Origin: Caldilineae bacterium
Lineage (GTDB): Bacteria; Chloroflexota; Anaerolineae; JAAEKA01
Length of the DNA: 64,000 nt
Reading direction: 5' to 3'
NCBI GenBank assembly: GCA_020634555.1
Contig: JACKBK010000003.1
Coordinates: 130,022-194,021, forward strand
This document shows, piece after piece, positions 33,907 to 42,180 of this stretch. Both the position numbers and the translations under genes were made by a program. The notes beneath the pieces were generated by a model that worked only from the letters and a program-made list of their open reading frames with translations, searched no databases and was not told the DNA's origin. Position 1 is the first letter of the stretch; each line of letters starts with the position of its first letter.

Positions 33907-34977
33907 GTGACATTGTTACCCTCAGCTCACCAATTCTACCAGCGTTTGGCTGCCGCCTTTGACGAAGCAGTCAGTTCATCGACGCAAACGGACCCAGGTC
34001 AACTGCCGCCCGGCGAATTCTACATCGATCTCGGCGGCATGGTGGGACGAATTCGCTGCTCCAGCGATGTCTTGCAAGAGCGGCTAGTCGCGCCACTGGA
34101 TCACGTGCTGACAGAACCTGGGCAACGAGCTGTCAGCTTCACCGTTGACTGGGTGGACGCGTCCGATTGTGACTCATCGTGGCTGGCCATGCCTTGGCCA
34201 GCTCAACGCCAATCAGCCGAACAGGGCACCAGCGAGTACCTGGATGCGCCTTACCTGTTCACTGCGCACGGGGATTCGGTCCTGGCGGCACTCGACCAAT
34301 CACAAGCACACACGGTGGCCCTCGTCCGCAGCGCACGCGACTGGCCGCCCGACTATTACCACCAGTCGATCTTCATTACCCTCTACCAACAGGTGCGCCG
34401 GCACGGATTGCACTTGATCCATGCGGCCGCGGTGGGGCTGGAAGGCCGGGCAGTACTGATGACTGGGGCGTCTGGCAGCGGCAAGACGACTACCATGCTC
34501 TCCTGCATCCGCCACGGCTTCGAGTTCTACAGCGACGACGCGACATTGCTGCAACGCACCGGCAGCGGCGCATTCAGCGTAATCTCGCTGCTGGGCGCCA
34601 TCAACATCACGCCGCAAACACTGGCCTGGTTCCCGGAACTTCAACCGGCAGCCGCGCCTGTAGCCAACCGCACCGGCAAGCGGCTGGCGATGATCAACGC
34701 CGTCTATCCAGGCCAGGCTGCGCGAGAAGGTCAGGTCGCCGCGATCCTGGTGCCGGAGATCACCGACCAACCCGCTACGTCACTGGCACCAATCAACCGC
34801 GGCGAGGTCCTCAGCGCAGTGTTGCCCTTCAGCCTGGATTTGCACGACCCCGATGCCGCCCGCGATCAACTTGACTTCCTGGTGGATGCAGTTGAAAAGA
34901 TCCCCTGTTATCGTCTGCTCCTCGGTAACAACCTGAACGAAGTCCCCCGCTTTCTCGCCAACTTCTTATCCGTCTAG
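33907..34977 (+). CDS. HPr-kinase-like protein
   Basis: A protein of about 356 residues. The C-terminal two thirds resemble the HprK P-loop kinase fold: HLIHAAAVGLEGRAVLMTG, Walker A GASGSGKTT and HGFEFYSDDATLLQ. Such kinases accompany PqqD proteins in lasso clusters, where they phosphorylate the peptide, and in the HPr-rel-A system of unknown role. The open frame reaches back to 33838, but that part encodes the terminator, so I place the start at the GTG at 33907. No clear ribosome site is present and the start is uncertain. No asparagine-synthetase-like cyclase or transglutaminase-like protease adjoins it. Confidence 0.85.
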   Translation: MTLLPSAHQFYQRLAAAFDEAVSSSTQTDPGQLPPGEFYIDLGGMVGRIRCSSDVLQERLVAPLDHVLTEPGQRAVSFTVDWVDASDCDSSWLAMPWPAQRQSAEQGTSEYLDAPYLFTAHGDSVLAALDQSQAHTVALVRSARDWPPDYYHQSIFITLYQQVRRHGLHLIHAAAVGLEGRAVLMTGASGSGKTTTMLSCIRHGFEFYSDDATLLQRTGSGAFSVISLLGAINITPQTLAWFPELQPAAAPVANRTGKRLAMINAVYPGQAAREGQVAAILVPEITDQPATSLAPINRGEVLSAVLPFSLDLHDPDAARDQLDFLVDAVEKIPCYRLLLGNNLNEVPRFLANFLSV

Positions 34978-35008
34978 ACGTTCGACTTTACTGCAAGAGT
35001 CGAACGTC
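34977..35008. terminator. Convergent hairpin between kinase and radical SAM genes
   Basis: GACGTTCGACT (34977-34987) pairs perfectly with AGTCGAACGTC (34998-35008). Both stop codons touch the hairpin, which could end transcription from either side. T runs are lacking. Confidence 0.6.
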
Positions 35009-36652
35009 CAGTTCCGCTTGCGTCGCGCGTAGCCGCTGCTCGATGCTTTGCATCTGGCTGGCCGCCTGGTCCAACAGCTTCTGGCCCGGTACATTGCCGC
35101 CTGCGGCAACGGCGCGCAGCGCCTCGCGCATCACAGCATAGGGGATGCGCGTCAGGGCGAAGAAGTCGAGCTTCTGCTCTGCCAGCAAACGCTGATACAT
35201 CCCCGACTCGCCGTTGAGGTCCGCCGCCTGAAGCGCGATCTCGTTGGCGGGAATGCCGTCCAGCAAGCCAAACGCCAGACGATACCACTCCGCACCCAAC
35301 CGGCGCTGAAACCTGTTCATCAGATCGAACACACTGGCGACGGCCGGATCGGAAAACTCGTAGCTCAGCGCGTCATGTACCGGACCGGTCACACCGCTCG
35401 ACTGCTCGATCTGTTCGCGCACCGGCGTCCCCGGCAACAGCAGCAGGCTGCCGAAGATCAGCGGCGGGAAGTAGCCGAACAGCCCCTGCTGCTCGATGAA
35501 CTGCAGATTTTCCTGCAGGTCGGCCAGCCTGCTGCCCGGCTCGAACATGATGAACTCGACTTGGGCCGCCACGTCGTTGTCGTGCAGAATCTGCAGCGCC
35601 TTGCGGTTTGTCTCCACGCCGGTCTGCTTCACCATCCGTTCCAACGATGCCTCACTGCCGCTCTCGATACCGACGCTGACGTAGCGGAGTCCGGCCTGCC
35701 GCAGTGCAGGGAAGAACCGCTCGCCGCGCACCACCTGATCAGCCCGCGTCAGAAACGCGAAGGAAAAATCGCGGCCTGTCGCGGCGTAGGTCTCGACGAT
35801 GGTCAGCGCGCGCTCCGGTCGCACGAAGAAGTTGTCGTCCTGAAACTCGAAATGACTGGCGCCGTAAGTCTCGGCCAGATGCACCATCTCCGCGACCACA
35901 TTGTCGGCGCTGCGCCCGCGCCACGGCTTGCCGCCTGCTTCGCCGTAGAAAGCGATGATCGAGCAGAAGTTGCAGTGAAACGGACAACCGCGGCTGGACA
36001 TGATCGACGCCTTGCGGCGCATGACCCCTGCGACTGTGTCGGCGTACGGCGGATAGGCATCCAGCGGCGGCAGGAGATCACGGGCCGGGAAGGGAACGGC
36101 ATCCAGATCAGACAGGTTGGCGCGGCTCAGGTTGACCACGATCTCCTCGCCTTGCCGCCACGTCACGCCGGCGATGTCGCTCCAGTCGCTGGCGAGACCG
36201 GGCGCGGCTGCTTGCCAGCGCTGCATGATTTCCAGCAGGGTCAGTTCTCCTTCGCCGCGCACGCAAAGGTCCACCGCCGGAAAGTCCCGCAGAATCTCGC
36301 GGTGGGCAAAAGTTGGATGATAGCCACCCAAAACGATCAGCGTGTCGGGGTGCGCAGCTTTGACGACCTCAGCCAACTGCGTCGCGGTATGGATCATCTG
36401 CGACACCGCGGAGATGCCAACTACCGGCCGGCCACCGGCTGTCTTCGAGGCAACCACGAAGGCCAGCGTTTCCTGCACCAGGTCGTCGAACGGCTGTGGT
36501 CCGTTGACATTCGCGTCATGGATGCGGCATGGGATATCGGCATATTCGCGCAGCACCGAGGCGAGGTAAGCAATGCCCAACGGCTGCGCGCCGCGAAACT
36601 CCCTCGTCGTGTAGTCAGGCGGACTGATCAACAGCAGTTCAACAGGAGTCAT
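34988..36652 (-). CDS. B12-binding-domain radical SAM protein
   Basis: A 554-residue protein. A cobalamin-binding domain lies first (about 1-140, LGGYHPTFAHREIL and RGEGELTLLE). A radical SAM barrel with the cluster motif RGCPFHCNFCS (about 205-215) and a C-terminal helical extension follow. Such enzymes methylate or rearrange unreactive carbons using S-adenosylmethionine and often B12. It overlaps the FnIII-like gene by 14 bases, so it belongs to the operon with that gene and DUF4012, not to the RiPP operon it faces. Its substrate is unknown, although a peptide maturase role cannot be excluded. Confidence 0.88.
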   Translation of the reverse strand: MTPVELLLISPPDYTTREFRGAQPLGIAYLASVLREYADIPCRIHDANVNGPQPFDDLVQETLAFVVASKTAGGRPVVGISAVSQMIHTATQLAEVVKAAHPDTLIVLGGYHPTFAHREILRDFPAVDLCVRGEGELTLLEIMQRWQAAAPGLASDWSDIAGVTWRQGEEIVVNLSRANLSDLDAVPFPARDLLPPLDAYPPYADTVAGVMRRKASIMSSRGCPFHCNFCSIIAFYGEAGGKPWRGRSADNVVAEMVHLAETYGASHFEFQDDNFFVRPERALTIVETYAATGRDFSFAFLTRADQVVRGERFFPALRQAGLRYVSVGIESGSEASLERMVKQTGVETNRKALQILHDNDVAAQVEFIMFEPGSRLADLQENLQFIEQQGLFGYFPPLIFGSLLLLPGTPVREQIEQSSGVTGPVHDALSYEFSDPAVASVFDLMNRFQRRLGAEWYRLAFGLLDGIPANEIALQAADLNGESGMYQRLLAEQKLDFFALTRIPYAVMREALRAVAAGGNVPGQKLLDQAASQMQSIEQRLRATQAELDVRLLQ

Positions 36653-37130
36653 CGCGTTTTCCTCGTCTGGCTATGACCAATCCTAACGCGCTCAGGGGAA
36701 GCAACGCCGAACCGCAGGGCAACGATCCCAGCCCTTGAGATTTGGCCACCGCGGTAGTGCGCTCCAGGCGTGTCGTTTGGCCGCTCAACTCCACCTCTTC
36801 AAGTTCGTACCAATAGGTGACGCCGGCCAACACGTTGGTATCGGTAAAGACATAGGAGCCGCCGCGAATCGGGTCGGGCGAGCCGGGAATCAGCGACGGG
36901 TTGATCTTCGTCCACGGTCCCTCCTCACTTTGGGAGCGGTAGACGTTGAAACCGGCTGTGTCCACCTCGGTTTCGGTGGACCAGCGAATGATGATCGGCT
37001 GGCCGGGCTTCTCCTGCGGCCAACCGGTCGTTTCCAAGTCCGACGCGGCAACGCTACCGGCCAGACCGAATAGCAGCAGCAGCGGAATCACCAGGAAACC
37101 AAAAATCCGAACGGTTAACTCGTCTTTCAC
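36639..37130 (-). CDS. Small secreted FnIII-like surface protein
   Basis: A 163-residue protein. It has a signal peptide (IFGFLVIPLLLLFGLAGSV), one fibronectin-like domain (about 40-130, IIRWSTETEVDTAGFNVYRS) and a C-terminal hydrophobic stretch followed by RRGKR, probably a membrane anchor. The domain is related to that of the stalk protein at 28124-29248. The ATG overlaps the upstream DUF4012 stop by four bases. Confidence 0.7.
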   Translation of the reverse strand: MKDELTVRIFGFLVIPLLLLFGLAGSVAASDLETTGWPQEKPGQPIIIRWSTETEVDTAGFNVYRSQSEEGPWTKINPSLIPGSPDPIRGGSYVFTDTNVLAGVTYWYELEEVELSGQTTRLERTTAVAKSQGLGSLPCGSALLPLSALGLVIARRGKRDDSC

Positions 37131-39076
37131 TGTGCAGCACCTTTGCGAAACGCCAGATCCGTGTCGGTAGCCAGCCGCAGCGTGGCCGACAATCCATCCT
37201 CGCTGGTTCTGGCGTCACCTTCCACCAACTGCCAGTTGCCCGCAGGGTCGTCGATGGCGATCTCGACCGGCCAGGCTGGCACGCCGGCCTGTTTCTGAAT
37301 GCGCAGTCGGTACAGGCCATCTTGAAAGACGCTGGCCGGCAGCCGATAGCGCAGCGTGACTTCGTGCTCGCCGCCTGAAGGCGTCACCACGAAACCGCTG
37401 AAAACTGTACTCCCCGCCTCGCCAAACGCTTGATCGACCGAGTCCGGTTCGAAACCCTGGGCATCGAGCAACTGCGCACCGTCGGGTACGTAAACGCGCA
37501 GATAGTTGAAATAGCAGTAGCGCCGGAGGTCTTCATAGGTGTCACCATAGTGAACCTCCTGCACACAAGGCCCTTCGATGGCCTGGCCGCCGTGGGTATA
37601 GGCCAGGCGCAGTTCAGCCTCGGCGCTGCCATCGGCCAACGGGCGGACGGTGTAGCGCGTGCTGCGATCGACCAGCGTGTTGACCTTGTTCCAGCCGACG
37701 TTGCTGTCCACCACAAACAGATAGTCGGCCTCGCCCGGATCCACCGCGCCGGCCCAACCTGAGTCTCTCAGAAGCGCCATGGTGGCCGGGTCGTTCACAC
37801 TGAGCAGAATGTGCTTCTCCTGTAAACTGGAGTAGACAGCCTGTGCCAGCGCACCAAAATCGACCTCACCTGCCTCGACCTTGGCCCGAGCCGCAGCAGC
37901 CAGATCGCCCATGAAGTCCTTGCGGTGACGCCACCACTGCGAGGTTTCCCGGTCGACCACGGTGGTCTCGATGTCCACCGGCGCCGCCCAGACCTCGCGC
38001 ATGGCAGCCGCCAGATTTTGCGACGTCACCGGCTCGTCGTAGCCCGGCAACGCGAGCGGCTCCATGGCACCAATGAGGCGGCGCGTTGCCTCGATGTCGA
38101 AGGCAAAGACACCATCGGTGGCCGTGCCGGTATCCAGTTGGTAGAGCGACTGGGCCACGCTGGCCGCCGCCGGGTAGTCGGCCGACCAGTTGGAATCGCG
38201 AAAAACCAGTATCTGAGCGCCCATGGTTCGTTCCAGATCGGGCGGCGCCAGCGGGTGGTCGACGTCGGGGTTGAACACTGTATAGCTGTCGCTGAAATCC
38301 ATATCACCCAGGTCACCGCCGTCGATGGTTATCAGACCAACGCCGCTGATGAAACCGCCGGTCGGGCGCAGTTCCTCGCTGTTCTGCGCCAGCAGCAGAT
38401 AGGTGCGCGGTTCATCGGCTCCCATAAGAGCAGGCGCCACCTTGCCCAGCGACACGGCTGTTCGCAACAACGGCAGGTAGGTATCCAACTGCGCCAACGC
38501 GCCAGCAATGCGCGGGTCTAGAGTGGAGATATCGAGGCCGTCGCGAATGGTTGCCACGTTGTTCAGGGCGGTCTCAGCAACTGCCCAATCAGGCTCGCTG
38601 GCTTGCAGCGCCGCGGTGACGCGCGTCAGCGTCGAGTCCTCGCCGCCAGCTTGCGATGCTTCCAACACAACCAGCGCGCCGTCCAACGCGGCCCGCCCGG
38701 CGGTGGCCGTCTGTTGCCCCAGTTGCAGCAACTCCGGCGCGGCAGCGGCCTCCGCGCCGATACCGGGCAGCCAGCCCAATCCCTTGCTGATCGCCAGGAA
38801 CGGGCCTGCCTGCGTCCCCACGTTCATTAGATCGGTCTCCAGCCGTGCGAAGCGGTCACGCAGCAAGGACAATGCCGCCGGGTCCAGACTGGAAAGAGCG
38901 TCCCTGTCCAGTCCTTGAAGCGCGCGCACTTCCTGCAAGGCCGCTCTGGCCGACGTGGCCGCGCGGAAGGCGCGCAAGCCGATGAATCCAACCAGGGCCA
39001 GCAACACGACGAGAACGATCAGCAAGCCAATGCGCCGGTTTGATCGGTCCGCCGGCTGTGTTTGGAGGTCACTCAT
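37127..39076 (-). CDS. DUF4012 membrane protein
   Basis: A 649-residue protein with one N-terminal transmembrane helix (about 17-36), a coiled helical region, then the DUF4012 core with the typical RTYLLLAQNSEELRPTGGFI and GVFAFDIEATRRLI motifs. Members occur in surface-polysaccharide loci. The rest of the protein would lie outside the membrane. Function is unproven. It starts the operon that continues into the FnIII-like and radical SAM genes. Confidence 0.85.
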   Translation of the reverse strand: MSDLQTQPADRSNRRIGLLIVLVVLLALVGFIGLRAFRAATSARAALQEVRALQGLDRDALSSLDPAALSLLRDRFARLETDLMNVGTQAGPFLAISKGLGWLPGIGAEAAAAPELLQLGQQTATAGRAALDGALVVLEASQAGGEDSTLTRVTAALQASEPDWAVAETALNNVATIRDGLDISTLDPRIAGALAQLDTYLPLLRTAVSLGKVAPALMGADEPRTYLLLAQNSEELRPTGGFISGVGLITIDGGDLGDMDFSDSYTVFNPDVDHPLAPPDLERTMGAQILVFRDSNWSADYPAAASVAQSLYQLDTGTATDGVFAFDIEATRRLIGAMEPLALPGYDEPVTSQNLAAAMREVWAAPVDIETTVVDRETSQWWRHRKDFMGDLAAAARAKVEAGEVDFGALAQAVYSSLQEKHILLSVNDPATMALLRDSGWAGAVDPGEADYLFVVDSNVGWNKVNTLVDRSTRYTVRPLADGSAEAELRLAYTHGGQAIEGPCVQEVHYGDTYEDLRRYCYFNYLRVYVPDGAQLLDAQGFEPDSVDQAFGEAGSTVFSGFVVTPSGGEHEVTLRYRLPASVFQDGLYRLRIQKQAGVPAWPVEIAIDDPAGNWQLVEGDARTSEDGLSATLRLATDTDLAFRKGAAQ

Positions 39077-39152
39077 AGAGGAGATACCCTACCATATGCG
39101 GTGCCTTCTGACAAGTGTTCAGGGTCACTGTTCTAACGAAGTTTCCGAGAGT

Positions 39153-39219
39153 AGGCATCCGGCACTTCACAACAACAATCAGGTGTGACAAGCCAGTTTG
39201 TAGTAAGTGCCGGATGCCT
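39153..39219. repeat. Palindromic element with 15-base perfect arms
   Basis: AGGCATCCGGCACTT (39153-39167) is repeated inverted at 39205-39219 around 37 central bases. Confidence 0.75.
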
Positions 39220-39256
39220 GATTGCTTGCTCTGGAAAAGCCTGAGCTGTTGTGACT

Positions 39257-39410
39257 TTGCTTCGAAAATAGAGCTTCGCTCGGGCCGGTCTCCGACCGAG
39301 TCCCGCTCATTTTCATTGATCAGGGTTGCCCGTCGGGCGCCTGTCTTGAATATAGACGTTGCTGCGGCCGGTCTGTGCAAACTCCCGGAGACCCGACCGA
39401 AGCCGCCCCG
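39257..39410. repeat. Imperfect palindrome rich in CGGTC/GACCG words
   Basis: Left GCTTCGCTCGGGCCGGTCTCC (shown in part: GGGCCGGTCTCC) faces right GGAGACCCGACCGAAGC. The GGAGACC/CGGTC words match the interiors of the elements at 5775 and 39616. Confidence 0.5.
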
Positions 39411-39550
39411 TTTTCATCGGGAGTTGTGCGAACAACGCATGGTCGTCTCAGATGGAAAGGAGCACAGATTTCTGTTTTCGGGACCCTCTGTGTTTCCTTC
39501 CATTCGTGGGAGTAACGATGATCCACGCCTCACGACAGCCTCTCACCGGT

Positions 39551-39612
39551 CATTTCCGTGAAGGCGGGATCCACGCTTCACAAACGCCTGACGCCCGCCT
39601 TCGCGGGAGTGA
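39551..39612. repeat. Dispersed palindromic repeats, inverted pair
   Basis: CATTTCCGTGAAGGCGGGATCC at the left (trimmed: TTCCGTGAAGGCGGGATC) and CGCCCGCCTTCGCGGGAGTGA at the right (trimmed: CCGCCTTCGCGGGAGTGA) are divergent copies of the family listed at 9707. Confidence 0.7.
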
Positions 39613-39615
39613 TTT

Positions 39616-39738
39616 GGGTGTATTTGAACTCGGTTGAGCGGTGTTCCATGCGGTCTTTGCTTGCACCCCGGCAGGGGCCTGACCGCTCCGGGAACCACTC
39701 GGTCAGGAGACCTCGCTTAACCAGATTCAAATACACCC
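39616..39738. repeat. MITE-like palindromic element of 123 bases
   Basis: Ends are GGGTGTATTTGAA and its exact reverse complement, with further imperfect pairing to about 28 bases. The core CGGTCAGGAGACC (39700-39712) is identical to that in the element at 5775-5884. No open frame. Confidence 0.75.
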
Positions 39739-39773
39739 GAATGATGTTACCGTGACAGGGTTAACAGTTGCCT

Positions 39774-41288
39774 TCATTGTTCCCTGGCCAACCGGTAGAT
39801 TTGCCAGCGCGGCCGGCCCGACTCGTCCAGTGGTGCGGGCAGCGATTCCCAGACCGCGCCAGCCGGTGCCTCAGGCTGATCCAGAAGCTCCGGCCCGACC
39901 TGGGTCAGATAGACCGGGCGAGCGGCGCTTATCCGGTCGATCAGCGCCTCGATCGAATCGGCAACCAGGGCGGGCTGGGCAGCGCCAAGCGCGTCGCGGT
40001 AGCTCGCCAGCCGCCACAGGTCGCGACTGATAGGCTGGACATCCGGCCGTTGGCCCGCGCCATAACGTCCATACCACAGCCCAAAGGTCGCCCGATCACC
40101 CGCGGCCACCACCACCCCGTCCGTCTCCACTGTGTCCAGCACGCCGGCCACGAACTCCTCGGCGTCGCGGTCGGCGCTCAGGTCGTTGGCCTGCCAGTTC
40201 AACGCCAGCGGCGCGGCGATTAGCAGCGCGGCCAGCAATGCGGTCAGCCAGCGCCCCCTTGACGTTGCACTCCGCAGCCAATCGGCCAGCGCCGCGAAGC
40301 CAATGCCCAACCACACCGCCACAAACGGCCAGGCTGGCAGCCAACTCAGGTAGGAGTCGCTGGTGTTGTAGCCCAGCGCCCAGACCAATCCCAGACCCGC
40401 GCTGACCAGCATGGCGATGTTGACTACGCGCTGTTCACGCGGCCAACTCAAAAGTCCTACAATTGCCAGCGCGACGCCCCAGGGGAAAAAGCTCTGCAAC
40501 AGCAACCCGGAGGCCGCCGCCACACGGCTCGCCATGGCCTGAAGCGGCGCGGCGAAGACGAAGCTGCGGTAAAGCTGGCCGCTGACCAACCACCAGAACC
40601 CATCCCACGTGCTGGCATCGCCCCAGTTCAGCAGCGGGTTGGCCGCGGCCCGCAGCGGCAGTGCCAGATAGACGCAAAGCCCGGCTAGCAGGCCGCCGAT
40701 GCCAGCCGCGACGGCCTGACCACGGCGCGTTGGCGTAAGAAGGCTCACCAGGAAAAGCGGCGCCAACCACAGGCTGGTCAGGTGGTTTCCCAGCGCCAGC
40801 CCAAAAACCAGCCCCGCGGCGGCTGTCCACGCCGGCGACACGCTCTGCCGGCTGCGAACCGCGCACCAAAGCAACGCCGCGGCCAGACATGCGTGCAAAG
40901 CATAGACTTCGACCACCGTGGCCTGGCCCCAGAACACACTCGAAAACGCCAACATCAACCCGGCGACGATCGCTGCCATGCTGGCGCGGCCCAGCACAGT
41001 CTGTACGGTCGCCGCGACAAAAGCCGCGGACGCCGCGCCAGCCAGCGCCGAAAGCAACGTGACCCGCCATGCCGGGTTCTGCCACGGCAGGCGGGCCAGG
41101 GGAGTTGCAAACAGTACGAAAGTCGGATACCCGCTGGGGTGCGGCACGCTGCCGGACACCACGGCGGCGATCAAGTCACCGCCGTCGGCGCTTTCGTGCG
41201 CCCAGGTCAACCCCGGCGGCATCGTCAGCAGGTAAACCAGCAGCGCGCTGCCGAAGACGACCAGGGGAGCCAGCACCCTCGAGCGCAC
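39774..41288 (-). CDS. DUF2723 membrane glycosyltransferase-like protein
   Basis: A 504-residue polytopic protein of the DUF2723 family (protein O-mannosyltransferase-like, TMEM260-like). The N-terminal motif LTWAHESADGGDLIAAV with PHPSGYPTFVL is diagnostic. About 10 hydrophobic helices precede a soluble C-terminal part. Acidic residues in the first loop should bind the lipid-linked sugar. It starts at a GTG only four bases after the DUF11 gene's stop, so the two are translationally coupled, and that surface protein is a plausible glycosylation target. Confidence 0.85.
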   Translation of the reverse strand: MRSRVLAPLVVFGSALLVYLLTMPPGLTWAHESADGGDLIAAVVSGSVPHPSGYPTFVLFATPLARLPWQNPAWRVTLLSALAGAASAAFVAATVQTVLGRASMAAIVAGLMLAFSSVFWGQATVVEVYALHACLAAALLWCAVRSRQSVSPAWTAAAGLVFGLALGNHLTSLWLAPLFLVSLLTPTRRGQAVAAGIGGLLAGLCVYLALPLRAAANPLLNWGDASTWDGFWWLVSGQLYRSFVFAAPLQAMASRVAAASGLLLQSFFPWGVALAIVGLLSWPREQRVVNIAMLVSAGLGLVWALGYNTSDSYLSWLPAWPFVAVWLGIGFAALADWLRSATSRGRWLTALLAALLIAAPLALNWQANDLSADRDAEEFVAGVLDTVETDGVVVAAGDRATFGLWYGRYGAGQRPDVQPISRDLWRLASYRDALGAAQPALVADSIEALIDRISAARPVYLTQVGPELLDQPEAPAGAVWESLPAPLDESGRPRWQIYRLAREQ

Positions 41289-41292
41289 GGCG

Positions 41293-42153
41293 TCATCGTT
41301 GGCCGCAGGACAATCTGTCGTGTCCGGTCGGCGGCAGGAAGGCTGGCGGCAGCGCCCACGTCAGCAGATCAGTGCTGGCCTGGATGCCGTCGGCGAAGAG
41401 CCATGCCTGGTTCTCGATCACGCTGCCCAATGGCGCGCTGGCCGGAATCGTCAGTTGGACCTCAGCCGTAACCGAGTCGCCGGCGGCCAGGTCCGCCAGC
41501 TCAAAGATGAGACCGTCCGCCACCAGGCGAGCGGCACCATCGCTGGCCGACACCTGTCCCCGCCCCAGTATCGCTTCCAGCGGCGCACAAACCAGAAGGT
41601 CGGCCAGATCAGCATCGCCCTGGTTGGTAACGATGTAGCGCAGCGTAACCTGCTGGCCAGGCACTACCAAAAGCTGGTCGCTCTGGACGACAAACTCGAT
41701 GTCAGGCGCCGACAGAGGCGAGAAGCCAGGTGTCGGCACCGTCCAGCAAGTAGCCGGCAAGATGGGGGTCACGGTGACAACAAGGCGTGTCGGGCTGGCA
41801 GTTGGACTGGAGGTTGGTGTGTTGGTCGGCTGGCCTGGCACAGGTGTATCGGTCGGTTGGCTTGGCGCAGGCGTATCGGTGGGTTGGTTTGGCGCAGGCG
41901 TGTCCGTTGGCTGGCTTGGCGCAGGTGTGTCGGTGGGATGTGGCCCAGGTGTGTCTGTTGCCTGGCCCGGGCGCGTCGGCAACGGCGTGAGCGTCGGCAC
42001 GGTCTGATAGTCAGGAGCCTGGTTGGGCAGCGCCCACGCGCCCGGCATGGCAGCCAGGAAGATGAGTCCCAGCAGGAGAACCACTGTCCAGGGCAACAGC
42101 CGGCGCGCGCGCGGACGTCTGGAGGGTTGAGAGCGGGTGTCGTTGGTGTTCAT
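41293..42153 (-). CDS. Surface protein with Thr/Pro tandem repeats, DUF11-like domain and LPPTG end
   Basis: A 286-residue protein with a signal segment (WTVVLLLGLIFLAAMPGAWA), a tandem-repeat stalk (about residues 63-112, units like PSQPTDTPA) and a DUF11-like beta domain (about 150-270, VVPGQQVTLRYIVTNQGDADL). It ends FLPPTGHDRLSCGQR. LPPTG matches the sortase recognition motif, but the hydrophobic helix that normally follows is absent and the protein stops ten residues later. A sortase gene lies in the same locus. It is either a variant substrate or a chance motif. Confidence 0.7.
   Translation of the reverse strand: MNTNDTRSQPSRRPRARRLLPWTVVLLLGLIFLAAMPGAWALPNQAPDYQTVPTLTPLPTRPGQATDTPGPHPTDTPAPSQPTDTPAPNQPTDTPAPSQPTDTPVPGQPTNTPTSSPTASPTRLVVTVTPILPATCWTVPTPGFSPLSAPDIEFVVQSDQLLVVPGQQVTLRYIVTNQGDADLADLLVCAPLEAILGRGQVSASDGAARLVADGLIFELADLAAGDSVTAEVQLTIPASAPLGSVIENQAWLFADGIQASTDLLTWALPPAFLPPTGHDRLSCGQR
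41818..41967 (-). repeat. 30-base tandem repeat encoding PTDTPAP units
   Basis: About five in-frame 30-base units encode (S/N/G)QPTDTPAP. Such repeats change copy number easily, so stalk length could vary between cells. Confidence 0.8.
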
Positions 42154-42180
42154 GACGTGTCACTCTGGTAGTGCAGCAAA

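Larger units (their letters stand above)
39077..39773. other. Palindrome-rich intergenic region
   Basis: No gene is supported. It starts with a weak minus-strand promoter for the DUF4012 gene (TTGTCA 39109-39114, 17 bases, TAGGGT 39086-39091). It then holds inverted repeats at 39153-39219, a CGGTC-rich imperfect palindrome at about 39257-39410, dispersed repeats at 39551-39612 and a further palindromic element at 39616-39738. Confidence 0.7.

Noticed and set aside
33111..34977. A complete classical lasso-peptide cluster
   Set aside because: No transglutaminase-like B2 protease or asparagine-synthetase-like cyclase is present anywhere in the window, and the predicted core lacks the acidic ring residue.
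35048..36676. A 542-codon plus-strand frame
   Set aside because: It is the shadow of the radical SAM gene, whose cluster motif and domains are clear on the minus strand.
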